From Spongisporangium articulatum (GTDB taxonomy: Bacteria; Actinomycetota; Actinomycetes; Actinomycetales; Kineosporiaceae), in the NCBI RefSeq assembly GCF_044465595.1, contig NZ_JBITLV010000003.1:434001-498000 (forward strand): a stretch of 64,000 nt of DNA, written 5' to 3'. Within the stretch, counting starts at the first letter, position 1. Every line of letters starts with the position of its first letter. Below the pieces are notes generated by a model. The model ran no database searches, was not told the origin of the DNA, and saw nothing but the letters and a program-made list of their open reading frames with translations. This document shows positions 51,534 to 61,623 of this stretch, one piece after another. A program made the position numbers and the translations under genes.

Positions 51534-54041
51534 TCAGAAGGGGAGGACCCGGGCGGCGTGCTCGGTCTCGCCGCCCGGCAGCGAGCCGGCGTCCACCAGA
51601 GCCGACACCGTCTCGGCGACCCGGGGCGGGCTGAGCTGGCCGCCGCCCGGCTCGCTGACGTACAGGACGTCGACGGCCTGGCCCGCATGCGTGGCCACGT
51701 GCGCCGAGCGCAGGTCGACCCCGACCCGGGCCAGGGCCGAGCCGATGGCGTGCATCAGCCCCGGACGGTCGGCGGCCCGCACCTCGAGCACGGTCGCCTC
51801 GGCCGACGCGCCGGGCAGCAGCACGACCCGCGGGCGCGCGGGGGCCCCGGACGGCGCCCGGTAGCCGGCCTCCCGCCGGTGCAGCGGGTCGAGCACGGTC
51901 TGGTCACCGTCACCGAGCCGGCGCAGCGCCAGTTCGACGGCGGCCGGCTCGGGGGCGTCGCCCGCCCCGTTGTCGACCCACCAGGTGTCCACGGCGATGT
52001 CCTGGGCGTGATCCCCGTCGTCACTCGAAACCGTCCGCACCAGAGCGGATTTCACGGTCAGCCGCTGACTGGCCAGGACGCCGGCGATGTCGGCCAGCAG
52101 GCCGGGCCGGTCGGCGGCGACCACGGTGACGACGTGCAGCTCATCCATCGCGCCGATGGCCACCCGGGGACGGCCGTCGGCCAGCACCGAACGCACCAGG
52201 TCGGACTCGGCCTCCCCGATCGGGGCCGGGCCGGGCGGCTCCTCCCCGCGCAGCGCCGTCCGGGCCCGGGCGGTGAGATCGTTGACCAGCCGGGCCCGCC
52301 ACGCCGTCCAGGCCACCGAGCCGACCGAGACGGCGTCGGCCTCGGTCAGCGCGCGGAGCATGGACAGCGTCTCCAGCCGGCCGTCGACCGCCTTCACCAG
52401 CTCCTCGACCGTGTGCGGGTCGTCAGGGTCGCGGCGGGTGGCCAGCTCGATCAGGGTCAGGTGCTCGCGGACCAGGCGCTCGATCACCTCGCAGTCCTCC
52501 GGCGGCAGTCCGAGCCGCCGGGCCACCCGGGCGGCCCGCGGCGCCCCGGTCACCGAGTGGTCGAGGGCACCGGCGACCTTGCCCAGGTCGTGCAACAGCG
52601 CGGCCAGCACCAGCAGGTCGGGGCGGCTCACGTCCCGCAACGCGCCCTGGATCATGATCACCGTCTCGATCATGTGCCGGTCGACCGTGTGCCGGTGGAC
52701 CGCGTTGCGCTGCGGGCGGTTGCGCACCCCCGCCCACTCGGGGATCCACTTCACGATCAGCCCGGCGCGGTCGAGCGACTCCCACACCCCGGCCAGCGCG
52801 GGACCGCCGCCGGCCAGCATCGCCACGAACGCCTCCCGGGCCGGGGCGGGCCACGGATCGGGCAGCGGCGGGCAGTCGTCGGCCAGGTGCCGGACCGTCA
52901 CCGGCGACAGGGGCAGCCCGGAACGGACGGCGGTCGCGGCCGCCCGCAGCGGCAGCACCGGGTCCTCCGCGGCGCGGACCCCGACGCCGAGCACCACCTC
53001 GCCGTCGTGCTCGACCAGCCCGTGGCCGAGCGGGCGCAGCCGCGGGCGCCGGGGCCCGGGCCGCAACCGGCGCGGCGGCAGCGACTGGCGGGCCGCGCGC
53101 ATCGTGACGTCGACGGCGTAAGCGATGGTCCGGGTCGCGTCGCTGACCTCGGCGAGCAGCTCGTCGGCATCGGTCAGGCCGCAGGCCACGGCGACCGAGT
53201 CCTGGTCGGGCAGCAGCAGCCGGTCGACGGCGCGGCCGGTGACCGCCTGCAGCGCATCGCGGATGTCGAGCAGGCGGGTGTGGGCGTCGTCCACCTCGCC
53301 GTGCGGACGGTCGGTGACCCAGCTGGCCGCGAGAGCGCGCAGGACGGTGACGTCGCGCAGGCCGCCGCGGGCCTCCTTCAGGTCGGGTTCGAGCAGGTGC
53401 GCGGCCTCACCGAAGCGGGCGGCGCGCTCACCGAGGGACTCCAACACCTGCGGCAGCCGGCGCCGGATGCCGTTGCGCCAGTCGCCGAGCAGGGACGTGC
53501 GGGTCCGCACCACGAGCGCGGCGTCACCGGCGATCACCCGCAGGTCGAGCAGGCCGATCGCGGCGGACAGGTCGGAGGCCGCCACCTCGCGGCTCTGCCC
53601 GGGGGTGCGCACCGAGTGGTCGACCCGAAGACCCGCGTCCCACAACGGGTACCAGAGGCGCTGGGCCAGCTCGCCGACGTCGGAGGCCGAGAGCTGCCGA
53701 CCGTCGTGCAGGAGCACCAGGTCGAGGTCGCTGGCCGGCCCGGCGTCGCCGCGGGCGACGCTGCCGACCGCGGCGAGAGCGAGCCCCTCGGCGGCCGGAC
53801 GCCGGTTGCGCCGCACGGGCACCTCCGCGACCGCGGCCTTCCAGGCCCGGACCAGGGCGTCCTCGACGAGACCGGCCAGGGCCCGGCGCCGGTCGGGACC
53901 AGAGGTGCCGGAGCGGACCGCCAGGGCGATCCGGTCCTTGCGCAGGTCCCGCGCCGCCACAAGGGCCGCCCGGGACAGGTCCTCGGGTGTCTCGTCGCTG
54001 TCCTCGGTGTCGTCGGTGTCGCTGTCCTGGTGCGGCGCCAC
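51534..54041 (-). CDS. glnD: [Protein-PII] uridylyltransferase GlnD
   Basis: Modifies PII according to glutamine level; in actinobacteria the reaction is often adenylylation. The protein has 835 residues. The nucleotidyltransferase motif is VGSVARGDAGPASDLDLVLL. The middle domain includes PDLKEARGGLRDV. The HD domain has RHMIETV and LLHDLGKV. Two ACT domains follow (VVAADRPGLLADIAGVL and VRAADRPGLMHAIGSAL). GTG follows GAAGG. It is in one operon with amtB and glnB, with a 95-base gap. Confidence 0.93.
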   Translation of the reverse strand: MAPHQDSDTDDTEDSDETPEDLSRAALVAARDLRKDRIALAVRSGTSGPDRRRALAGLVEDALVRAWKAAVAEVPVRRNRRPAAEGLALAAVGSVARGDAGPASDLDLVLLHDGRQLSASDVGELAQRLWYPLWDAGLRVDHSVRTPGQSREVAASDLSAAIGLLDLRVIAGDAALVVRTRTSLLGDWRNGIRRRLPQVLESLGERAARFGEAAHLLEPDLKEARGGLRDVTVLRALAASWVTDRPHGEVDDAHTRLLDIRDALQAVTGRAVDRLLLPDQDSVAVACGLTDADELLAEVSDATRTIAYAVDVTMRAARQSLPPRRLRPGPRRPRLRPLGHGLVEHDGEVVLGVGVRAAEDPVLPLRAAATAVRSGLPLSPVTVRHLADDCPPLPDPWPAPAREAFVAMLAGGGPALAGVWESLDRAGLIVKWIPEWAGVRNRPQRNAVHRHTVDRHMIETVIMIQGALRDVSRPDLLVLAALLHDLGKVAGALDHSVTGAPRAARVARRLGLPPEDCEVIERLVREHLTLIELATRRDPDDPHTVEELVKAVDGRLETLSMLRALTEADAVSVGSVAWTAWRARLVNDLTARARTALRGEEPPGPAPIGEAESDLVRSVLADGRPRVAIGAMDELHVVTVVAADRPGLLADIAGVLASQRLTVKSALVRTVSSDDGDHAQDIAVDTWWVDNGAGDAPEPAAVELALRRLGDGDQTVLDPLHRREAGYRAPSGAPARPRVVLLPGASAEATVLEVRAADRPGLMHAIGSALARVGVDLRSAHVATHAGQAVDVLYVSEPGGGQLSPPRVAETVSALVDAGSLPGGETEHAARVLPF

Positions 54042-54135
54042 GCCTCTGCCTTCTTCCGCTGGAAAGCCCGGTGGCCGCCCACCCTCTCGCGAGGACGGGC
54101 GGCCACCGAGTACCGGTCGTGTGCTGTCGCAGGTT

Positions 54136-54474
54136 CTACAGCGCGTCGACCCCGTGCTCACCCGTGCGGACCCGGACCACGTCGTCGACGGTGGTGGACC
54201 ACACCTTGCCGTCGCCGATCCGGCCGGTCGCCGCCGCCTTGACGATGACGTCGATGACGTCGGTCAGGTCGGTGTCGTCCACCAGGACCTCGAGCCGCGA
54301 CTTCGGCACCAGGTCCACGGTGTACTCGGCACCGCGGTACACCTCCGTGTGACCGCGCTGGCGGCCGTAGCCGCTCGCCTCGGAGACGGTCATGCCCTGG
54401 ACGCCGAACGCCTCCAGTGCAGCCTTCACCTCGTCGAGCTTGTGCGGCTTGATGACTGCGGTGATCAGCTTCAC
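54136..54474 (-). CDS. glnB: Nitrogen regulatory protein PII (GlnB/GlnK)
   Basis: Trimeric sensor of 2-oxoglutarate and ATP/ADP, 112 residues. The T-loop has Tyr51 in HTEVYRGAEYTVDL, the usual modification site. The B-loop is AATGRIGDGKVW. ATG overlaps the amtB stop (ATGA), typical of GlnK, which binds and blocks AmtB. Confidence 0.96.
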   Translation of the reverse strand: MKLITAVIKPHKLDEVKAALEAFGVQGMTVSEASGYGRQRGHTEVYRGAEYTVDLVPKSRLEVLVDDTDLTDVIDVIVKAAATGRIGDGKVWSTTVDDVVRVRTGEHGVDAL

Positions 54475-55805
54475 GCCGACACCTCCTCAGTCTTGGCGGA
54501 GACGGACGGACGGAAGACGCCGCCACCCGCGGGGTTGAAGTCGTACGCGGCCTCGGCGTGGTCGGCGAGGTCGATGCCGGACACCTCGTCCTCCTCGTCC
54601 AGGCGGAAGCCGATCGTCTTCTCGAGGAGGAAGCCGATGATGTACGTGACGATGAAGGAGAAGGCCAGCACCGCGCCCGCACCGACGGCCTGCCGCCAGA
54701 GCTGGTCGGTCCCGCCGCCGTAGAAGAGACCGTCGACCCCCGCCGGGGCGTCCGCGGTGGCCAGGAAGCCGATCGCGATGGTGCCGAAGACACCACCGAC
54801 GAGGTGGACGCCGACGACGTCGAGCGAGTCGTCGTAGCCCAGCTTGTACTTCAGGCCGACGGCCAGCGCGCAGAGGACACCGGCGACGACGCCCAGGATC
54901 AGGGCACCGACCGGGCTGACCGAGGAACAGGCCGGGGTGATGGCGACCAGACCCGCGACGATGCCGGAGGCGGCACCCAGCGAGGTGGCGTGACCGTCCC
55001 GGATCTTCTCCGTCAGCAGCCAGCCGATCTCCGCGGCGGCCGTGGCGGCCACCGTGTTGACCCAGACGACCGCGGCGCTGCCGTTGGCGGCGACGGCCGA
55101 ACCGGCGTTGAAGCCGAACCAGCCGAACCACAGCAGACCGGCACCCAGCATCACGAGGGGCAGGTTGTGCGGGCGCATCGGCTCCTTGGGCCAGCCGACC
55201 CGCTTGCCGAGGACGAGCGCGAGGGCCAGGCCCGCCGCACCGGCGTTGATGTGGACCGCGGTACCACCGGCGAAGTCGATCGCCAGCAGCTTGTTGGCGA
55301 TCCAGCCACCGGCGCTGTCCTCGCCGGCGGTGAAGCCGTCGAAGGCGAAGACCCAGTGCGCGACCGGGAAGTACACGACGGTCGCCCAGATGACCGAGAA
55401 GATGCACCAGGTGCCGAACTTGGCGCGGTCGGCGATGGCACCCGAGATCAGGGCGACGGTGATGATGGCGAAGACGAGCTGGAACGCCACGAACGCGGTG
55501 GCGGGCACGGTGCCCACCAGGTGCGTCGCCGCGTAGTTGTCGTCGATGCCGATCAGGCCCTTCAGGCCGGCGAACTGGGTGGGGTCACCGAGCAGGCCGC
55601 TGCCCAGGTCGTCACCGAACGCCTCCGAGTAGCCGTAGAGCACCCACAGAACGGTGACGATCCCCAACGACGAGAAGCTCATCATGATCATGTTCAGGAC
55701 CGACTTCGTCCTGACCATGCCGCCGTAGAAGAACGCCAGACCGGGCGTCATGAGCAGGACGAGCGCGGCGCTCGTCAACACCCATGCGGTATCTCCGGAA
55801 TCCAT
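54471..55805 (-). CDS. amtB: Ammonium transporter AmtB
   Basis: Trimeric ammonium channel of 444 residues with eleven TM segments. The two pore histidines are in GGTAVHINAGAAGLA and SLDVVGVHLVGGVFG. The signature DFAGGTAVHINAG is complete. The C-terminal cytosolic tail ends with an acidic stretch after GFRLDEEDEVSGIDLADHAEAAY. It heads the nitrogen operon behind a GlnR-type box. Confidence 0.96.
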   Translation of the reverse strand: MDSGDTAWVLTSAALVLLMTPGLAFFYGGMVRTKSVLNMIMMSFSSLGIVTVLWVLYGYSEAFGDDLGSGLLGDPTQFAGLKGLIGIDDNYAATHLVGTVPATAFVAFQLVFAIITVALISGAIADRAKFGTWCIFSVIWATVVYFPVAHWVFAFDGFTAGEDSAGGWIANKLLAIDFAGGTAVHINAGAAGLALALVLGKRVGWPKEPMRPHNLPLVMLGAGLLWFGWFGFNAGSAVAANGSAAVVWVNTVAATAAAEIGWLLTEKIRDGHATSLGAASGIVAGLVAITPACSSVSPVGALILGVVAGVLCALAVGLKYKLGYDDSLDVVGVHLVGGVFGTIAIGFLATADAPAGVDGLFYGGGTDQLWRQAVGAGAVLAFSFIVTYIIGFLLEKTIGFRLDEEDEVSGIDLADHAEAAYDFNPAGGGVFRPSVSAKTEEVSA

Positions 55806-55921
55806 CCGTACCCCTTCATTTCGGGTGGCGCCCGTGTTTTCGGGACACCATCGGAACGTGATGCGACCAGCCCCACGTGGGTTGGCCCACGGGATCGCTG
55901 GAAGAAACTTGCTGTGGACGC

Positions 55922-55959
55922 GTTTCCGGCCGCCGCGCGATCAGTTTCCCTGCCGTGAC
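55922..55959 (-). promoter_or_regulatory. GlnR-type box upstream of amtB
   Basis: On the minus strand, GTCAC-N6-GAAAC (55959 to 55944), N6, CGCGG, N6, GAAAC (55926-55922) reproduces the GlnR layout (gTnAc-n6-GaAAc repeated at 22 bases). Only the second a-site is weak. It ends about 117 bases before the amtB ATG. Confidence 0.72.
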
Positions 55960-55996
55960 ATTTGCCGCCAGCATGTTTCCACAGAGTGAACGGATG

Positions 55997-57181
55997 TCAC
56001 TGGAGGAGAGCGTCGACGAACGCCTCCGGATCGAACGGCGCCAGGTCGTCCGGGCCCTCGCCGAGCCCCACGAGCTTCACGGGAACCCCCAGCGCCCGCT
56101 GCACCGCGACGACGATCCCGCCCTTGGCGGTGCCGTCCAGCTTGGTCAGCACGATGCCGGTGACGGCGACGACCTCGCCGAACACCTTGGCCTGCTGCAT
56201 GCCGTTCTGGCCGGTGGTGGCGTCGAGCACGAGCAGCACCTCGTCGACCGGGCTCTGCTTCTCGACCACCCGCTTGACCTTGCCCAGCTCGTCCATCAGC
56301 CCGGCCTTGTTCTGCAACCGGCCGGCGGTGTCGATCAGGACGACGTCCGCCTCCACTTCGGTCGCCGCCTTGACGGCGTCGAAGGCCACCGCGGCCGGGT
56401 CGGCCCCGTCCCGGTCCGAGCGCACGGTGGGCACCCCGACGCGGGCGCCCCAGGTCTCCAGCTGGTCGGCCGCCGCCGCGCGGAACGTGTCGGCGGCGCC
56501 GAGGACGACGTCGCGGTCCTCGGCCACGAGCACCCGGGCCAGCTTCCCGCAGGTGGTGGTCTTGCCGGTCCCGTTCACGCCGACCACCAGGACGACGGCC
56601 GGCCGCCCCACCTGCTCGACCGCCAGCGAGCGGTCCAGGCCCGGGTCGACGAGCGCGAGCAGCTCCTCGCGCAGCAGCGCCCGGACGCCGTCCTCCCCCG
56701 CCACCCCCTCGACCGACACCCGCTCACGGAGCCGGTCGACCAGTTCGGTGGTCGGGTCGACGCCGAGATCGGCCAGCAGCAGGGTCTCTTCGACCTCGTC
56801 CCAGACGTCGGCCGTGAGCTTGTCACCCGAGAGCAGGGTCAGCAGTCCCCGGCCCAGGGTGCTGTTGGAGCGGGCCAACCGGGCCCGGAGCCGGACCAGC
56901 CGGCCCGCCGCCGGGGCGGGACGTTCGAGGACGGGCGCCTCAGGCTCGTCGACCTCAGGCTCGTCGACCTCGAGGTCGGACGGCGGGATCTGATCGGCCG
57001 GCGCGACGTCCGTCGCGCTCGGCGGCGGGGCCGCGACCGTGCCGGCGTGCCCGGCGTGCCCGGCCGGACCTCCGCCACGCGGCTGCGAGGTCCCGCGCCC
57101 CCGCAGGAGAAGGCCGGCCAGGACGGCCGCCACCAGCAGGACGACGACCGCGACGATGACGATCAGTTCTCCGGTACCCAC
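55997..57181 (-). CDS. ftsY: Signal recognition particle receptor FtsY
   Basis: Membrane-associated SRP receptor GTPase of 394 residues. It starts with a TM helix (ELIVIVAVVVLLVAAVLAGLLL), then an Ala/Pro/acidic linker, then the NG domain with VVGVNGTGKTTTCGKLARVL, DTAGRLQNKAGLMDEL and LTKLDGTAKGGIV. The GTG start directly precedes the TM helix. It stands between smc and the nitrogen operon. Confidence 0.96.
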   Translation of the reverse strand: MGTGELIVIVAVVVLLVAAVLAGLLLRGRGTSQPRGGGPAGHAGHAGTVAAPPPSATDVAPADQIPPSDLEVDEPEVDEPEAPVLERPAPAAGRLVRLRARLARSNSTLGRGLLTLLSGDKLTADVWDEVEETLLLADLGVDPTTELVDRLRERVSVEGVAGEDGVRALLREELLALVDPGLDRSLAVEQVGRPAVVLVVGVNGTGKTTTCGKLARVLVAEDRDVVLGAADTFRAAAADQLETWGARVGVPTVRSDRDGADPAAVAFDAVKAATEVEADVVLIDTAGRLQNKAGLMDELGKVKRVVEKQSPVDEVLLVLDATTGQNGMQQAKVFGEVVAVTGIVLTKLDGTAKGGIVVAVQRALGVPVKLVGLGEGPDDLAPFDPEAFVDALLQ

Positions 57182-57229
57182 CCGCCGAACCTACCCGGTG
57201 ACGCGCACCGATCAGTGACCGACCAGTGG

Positions 57230-57646
57230 TCAGCTCAGCCCCGACCTGGGCCGGGAGTCCTCCCGGTCGCGCAGGTCGATCACCTTGGGCACCTGGACCT
57301 CGGGGATCGGCCCCGACGTGGCGGGCATCGGCCGGGGCCCGACCAGCTGCGAGAGCAGTTCCGCGCTGCGCCTGCCCTCGGCCTGCACGGCACGGTCGCG
57401 TTCCTCCAGCCGGTCGAGCTGGGTGTGCAGCGCCTCGCCCATCGGCCGGACCGCCTCCTGGACCCGCTGGACGGCGGCGACCGGAGCCTCGACGACCCGC
57501 CGCGCCCGTCTGACCGTCAGGCGCCCGTCGTCCGTCAGCAACGCGCGGCCGGACCGCACGTGGGGCATGGCGACGACGAGCACGACACCGGCGGCGGTGA
57601 CGAGCGAGATCAGCAGAGCGACGACGATCGCGAACACGTCACCCAC
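57230..57646 (-). CDS. Hypothetical single-pass membrane protein
   Basis: Protein of about 138 residues with one TM segment (FAIVVALLISLVTAAGVVLVV) and a basic, charged cytoplasmic helix (RRARRVVEAPVAAVQRVQEA and following) that may be coiled coil. No recognised domain. GTG at 57646 is chosen; a TTG at 57709 would add 21 residues. Its position between smc and ftsY is conserved in context only by inference. Confidence 0.65.
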   Translation of the reverse strand: MGDVFAIVVALLISLVTAAGVVLVVAMPHVRSGRALLTDDGRLTVRRARRVVEAPVAAVQRVQEAVRPMGEALHTQLDRLEERDRAVQAEGRRSAELLSQLVGPRPMPATSGPIPEVQVPKVIDLRDREDSRPRSGLS

Positions 57647-57741
57647 CGTGCCCGATCGGGCCGCGGGAAGGAATGTCGGCACGGCTTCGACCACGTTGCG
57701 TTTCGGCAACTTTGCCCGACTGAGCCCTATGTCGGGGCAGG

Positions 57742-60700
57742 TCAGGCGGGTTGTTCCTCGCGCAGCCGCTGACTGATGACGGTAGTCACCCCGTCGCCAC
57801 GCATAGTGACGCCGTAGAGGGCGTCGGCGACCTCCATGGTCCGCTTCTGGTGCGTGATGACGATCAGCTGCGAGCTCTCCCGCAGCTCCTCGAAGATCGC
57901 GATCAGACGGCCCAGGTTGGTGTCGTCGAGGGCGGCCTCCACCTCGTCCATCACGTAGAAGGGCGAGGGGCGGGCCTTGAAGATGGCCACGAGCAGCGCC
58001 ACGGCGGTCAGCGAGCGCTCGCCGCCCGACAGCAGCGACAGCCGCTTCACCTTCTTGCCGGGCGGGCGGGCCTCGACGTCCAGACCGGTGGTCAGCATGT
58101 TCGACGGGTCGGTGAGGATCAGCTTGCCCTCGCCCCCGGGGAAGAGCCGGGCGAAGACGCCTTCGAACTCGCGGGCGGTGTCGGCGAACGCCTCGGCGAA
58201 CACCTGCTCGACCCGCTCGTCGACCTCCTTGATGATGTCCATCAGGTCCTTGCGGGACGCTTTGAGGTCGTCGAGCTGCCGGGTCAGGAACGTGTGCCGC
58301 TCCTCCAGCGCCGCGAACTCCTCCAGCGCCAGCGGGTTCACCGTGCCGAGCAGGTTCAGGGCGCGCTCGGCGGCCCGCAACCGCTTCTCCTGCTCCTTGC
58401 GGTCGAACGGGACGCCCTCGGGCTCCAGCGCCTCCTGCTCCAGACCCGTTGTGGCGTCGGGCTGTTCGTCACCCGACGCCGTCGGGACCGGCATCGACGG
58501 GGGCACCAACTGGTGCGGGCCGTACTCCTCGATCAGGATCTCGGGGTCGACGCCGAGCTCCTCGAGGCTGCGCGTGCGCAACGCGTCGATCCGCATCCGC
58601 TGCTCCGCGCGGGCCACCTCGTCGCGGTGCACGGAGTCGATCAGCCGGGCCTGTTCCGAGGCCAGCCGGTGCTCCTGCTCCCGGGTGGCGTGCACGGCGG
58701 CGTCGAGCCGCTCCCGTTCGGCCTGGGCCGCGGCGCGCACGGATTCGGCTCGGGTCAGGGCGGTCTCGAGCAGTTCCAGCGCGTACCGGGCGCCGGTCAG
58801 CACGGCCTCGGCGATGGCCAGCTGCCGCCGGCGGCGCTCCTCGCGGGCCACGGCCCGGGCCCGCGCGGCCCGCTCCTCCTGGGCGCGCCGGATCAGCCCG
58901 TCGGCGCGACCGGCCACCGCCCGCGCCCGCTCCTCCGCGGTGCGCAGGGCCAGCCGGGCCTCGGTCTCGGTCGCCCGGGCGGCCGTGGCCGCCGCGGCCA
59001 GCCGGTCCCGCTCCTCGGTCGAGGGTTCCACCGCGTCGTCCTGCTCGGCGGTCTGCTCGGCCAGCGCGAGGCGCTCCTCGACGTCGGACAGCGCGGCGCG
59101 CCCCTCGGTCAACGTCGATTCCGCTTGCGCCCGTTGCCTTTCCAGCCGCTCGACCTCGGCCTCGGCGGCCCGGGCGGTACCGGCCAGCTGACCGCGCTGC
59201 TGCGCGAGCTTGTTCTCGGCGGCGGCCCGGCGCTGCTCCTGGGCGCCGAGTTCGGCCTGTGCCCGGCGGGCCTGCTGCTGCGCCTGCTTGACCTGCTCCT
59301 GCACCTCACGGACCCGGCCCTGCGCGGCCGTGCGGTGTTCGGTGGCGGCGGCCAGCGCGGTGCGGGCCTGCTCGGCCGCCGCGCCGGCCTCGCGGGCCTC
59401 GTCCCCGGCCTGCTCGACCGCGGCCTGCACCTCGATCCGCGACGGCGCGGAGGCGGAACCACCCCGCAGGTAGTCGGAGCCGACGACGTCCCCGGCGGTC
59501 GTGACCACCCGGACGTCGGGCCACAGCCTGAGCAGGTCGGCGGCCGATCCGAGGTCGGGCGCCACCGCGACCCGGTAGAGCAACCGGTCCAGCGCCGGGA
59601 CCAGGTCGGCCGGCACCTGCACGAGCGTGCGCGCCCAGCGCGCCCCGGCCGGCAGCCCCGGCCACCCGGCGGGGTCCGCGTCCCGGGCCGCGCCCGTCGT
59701 CCCGGCACTGCGGACCGGGACCACCGTCGCCTGCCCCGCGTCGCCGTCCGCAAGCAGGCGCAGCGCGCCGACGGCGCCCTCGACGTCGCCCACGACGATC
59801 GCCTCGGCGGCCGGGCCGAGCGCGGCGGCCACCGCCGTCTCGAAGCCGGGCTGCACCGACAGCGCCGCGGCCAGGGAGCCGACGAGCCCGGGCACGCGGC
59901 CCGGGTCGGCGGCGGCCTCGGCGAGCAGCGTGCCCGCGCCGTCCTTGCTCTGCAGCTGCGTCTCGAGCGTCTGCCGCCGGACCGTGGCCGCCTGGGCGGC
60001 GACGTGCGCCTCCCGCTCGGCCCGGCGCAGCGACTCCAGCCGGGCGTCGGCGGCGGCCAATTCGGAGTTGGCCAGGTCGAGCTCGCCCTCGAGCACCGGC
60101 ACCAGGGCGGCCAGGCGCTCGGCCTCGCGGCGCAGCTCGTCGATCGACTCGGTCAGGTCGCTGGGGCCGCCGGACGCACCGGCCAGCTCCTCGACCTGCG
60201 CGTCCAGCTCGGCGACGGCGGCGGCGGCCCGCTCGGCGCGGGCCGCGGCCTCCTCGATCGCGGTGCCGAGGCGGGCCACCTGGTCCTGCGCCGCGGTCAC
60301 GGTGCTGCGCTGGGCGGCGACCTTCCCGGCCAGGCGGGCCAGGCCCTCGCGGCGGTCGGCGGCGGCCTTGGCCAGCGCGGTCAGGCGGCGCTCCTCGGTG
60401 GCCGCGGCCTCCTCGGCGCGCTGCCGGGTCGCGACCGCGTTCGACAGCACCTCCTGGGCGGCGTCGACCTCGACCTGCAGCTGGGTCTCCTGCTCGCGGA
60501 CCAGGGCGGCCTGGGCTTCGAGGTCGTCGGGGTCGCGGCCCGGGGTGCGCTCGGGTTCGGCCTCCGACAGCAGGCGCATCCGGTCGGCGGCCAGGCTGGC
60601 CGTGCCGCGGGTGCGCTCGCGCAGGCTGGACAGCCGGTACCAGGTCTCCTGCGCGCGGCTCAGCTGCGGGACGGCGGCGGTCAGCCGCTCGTCGAGTTCG

Positions 60701-61509
60701 GCCATGGCCGAACGGGTCTCGGCCAGCTGGGCCTCGACCGCGTCGCGCCGTTCGCGCAGCTGGGTCTCGTCGGCGACCTCCTCGGCCAGCGTCGTCTGCG
60801 CGGTGACCAGGTCGTCGGCCAGCAGCCGCAGCCGGGCGTCGCGCAGGTCGGCCTGGACGACGACCGCCCGGCGGGCGACCTCGGCCTGGCGGCCGAGGGG
60901 CTTCAGCTGGCGGCGGATCTCCGACGTCAGGTCCGCGATGCGGGTCAGGTTGGCCTGCATCGCCTCGAGCTTGCGGACCGCCTTCTCCTTGCGCTTGCGG
61001 TGCTTCAGGACGCCGGCCGCCTCCTCGATGAACGCGCGCCGGTCCTCCGGGGAGGCGTGCAGCACGGCGTCCAGCTGGCCCTGGCCGACGATGACGTGCA
61101 TCTCGCGGCCGATGCCCGAGTCGCTCAGCAGCTCCTGGATGTCGAGCAACCGGCAGGGCGTGCCGTTGATCGCGTACTCCGAGCCGCCCGAACGGAACAT
61201 CGTCCGGCTGATCGTGACCTCGGTGTAGTCGATCGGCAGCGCGCCGTCGGTGTTGTCGATGGTCAGGCTGACCTCGGCGCGGCCCAGCGGCGGGCGGCCG
61301 GAGGTGCCGGCGAAGATGACGTCCTCCATCTTGCCGCCGCGCAGGGACTTCGCGCCCTGCTCCCCCATCACCCAGGACAGGGCGTCGACGACGTTCGACT
61401 TGCCGGAGCCGTTGGGGCCCACCACGCACGTGATGCCGGGCTCCAGCCGCAGCGTCGTCGCGGAGGCGAAGGACTTGAAGCCGCGGAGGGTCAGCGTCTT
61501 CAAATGCAC
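57742..61509 (-). CDS. smc: Chromosome segregation protein SMC
   Basis: Structural maintenance of chromosomes ATPase of 1255 residues. The N-terminal head has Walker A VVGPNGSGKSNVVDAL. The first coiled coil spans about residues 170-500, the hinge about 520-640 (VPGLVGSLAAALSVQPGFET) and the second coil about 670-1030. The C-terminal head has LSGGERSLTAVALL and Walker B FYVMDEVEAALDD. The GTG start gives VHLKTLTLRGFKSFA. Overlap or context with scpA/scpB is not visible here. Confidence 0.97.
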   Translation of the reverse strand: MHLKTLTLRGFKSFASATTLRLEPGITCVVGPNGSGKSNVVDALSWVMGEQGAKSLRGGKMEDVIFAGTSGRPPLGRAEVSLTIDNTDGALPIDYTEVTISRTMFRSGGSEYAINGTPCRLLDIQELLSDSGIGREMHVIVGQGQLDAVLHASPEDRRAFIEEAAGVLKHRKRKEKAVRKLEAMQANLTRIADLTSEIRRQLKPLGRQAEVARRAVVVQADLRDARLRLLADDLVTAQTTLAEEVADETQLRERRDAVEAQLAETRSAMAELDERLTAAVPQLSRAQETWYRLSSLRERTRGTASLAADRMRLLSEAEPERTPGRDPDDLEAQAALVREQETQLQVEVDAAQEVLSNAVATRQRAEEAAATEERRLTALAKAAADRREGLARLAGKVAAQRSTVTAAQDQVARLGTAIEEAAARAERAAAAVAELDAQVEELAGASGGPSDLTESIDELRREAERLAALVPVLEGELDLANSELAAADARLESLRRAEREAHVAAQAATVRRQTLETQLQSKDGAGTLLAEAAADPGRVPGLVGSLAAALSVQPGFETAVAAALGPAAEAIVVGDVEGAVGALRLLADGDAGQATVVPVRSAGTTGAARDADPAGWPGLPAGARWARTLVQVPADLVPALDRLLYRVAVAPDLGSAADLLRLWPDVRVVTTAGDVVGSDYLRGGSASAPSRIEVQAAVEQAGDEAREAGAAAEQARTALAAATEHRTAAQGRVREVQEQVKQAQQQARRAQAELGAQEQRRAAAENKLAQQRGQLAGTARAAEAEVERLERQRAQAESTLTEGRAALSDVEERLALAEQTAEQDDAVEPSTEERDRLAAAATAARATETEARLALRTAEERARAVAGRADGLIRRAQEERAARARAVAREERRRRQLAIAEAVLTGARYALELLETALTRAESVRAAAQAERERLDAAVHATREQEHRLASEQARLIDSVHRDEVARAEQRMRIDALRTRSLEELGVDPEILIEEYGPHQLVPPSMPVPTASGDEQPDATTGLEQEALEPEGVPFDRKEQEKRLRAAERALNLLGTVNPLALEEFAALEERHTFLTRQLDDLKASRKDLMDIIKEVDERVEQVFAEAFADTAREFEGVFARLFPGGEGKLILTDPSNMLTTGLDVEARPPGKKVKRLSLLSGGERSLTAVALLVAIFKARPSPFYVMDEVEAALDDTNLGRLIAIFEELRESSQLIVITHQKRTMEVADALYGVTMRGDGVTTVISQRLREEQPA

Positions 61510-61623
61510 GTCAAGACCATACCCGCCCCACCGGCGTGTCCTTGCCACCGATGAGCCGATGAGCAGGTAGTACGAACGCCCGGGGCGCTATGTCCGTAAC
61601 CGCCCGCTGGCACACTGGCAGCC

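Noticed and set aside
54136..55805. Ammonium-related riboswitch ahead of amtB
   Set aside because: The spacer contains a GlnR-type site but no recognisable riboswitch core.
57751..61554. 1267-codon plus-strand frame opposite smc
   Set aside because: It is the antisense shadow of SMC; composition is Gly/Leu/Arg-rich with no domain, and SMC itself is unmistakable.
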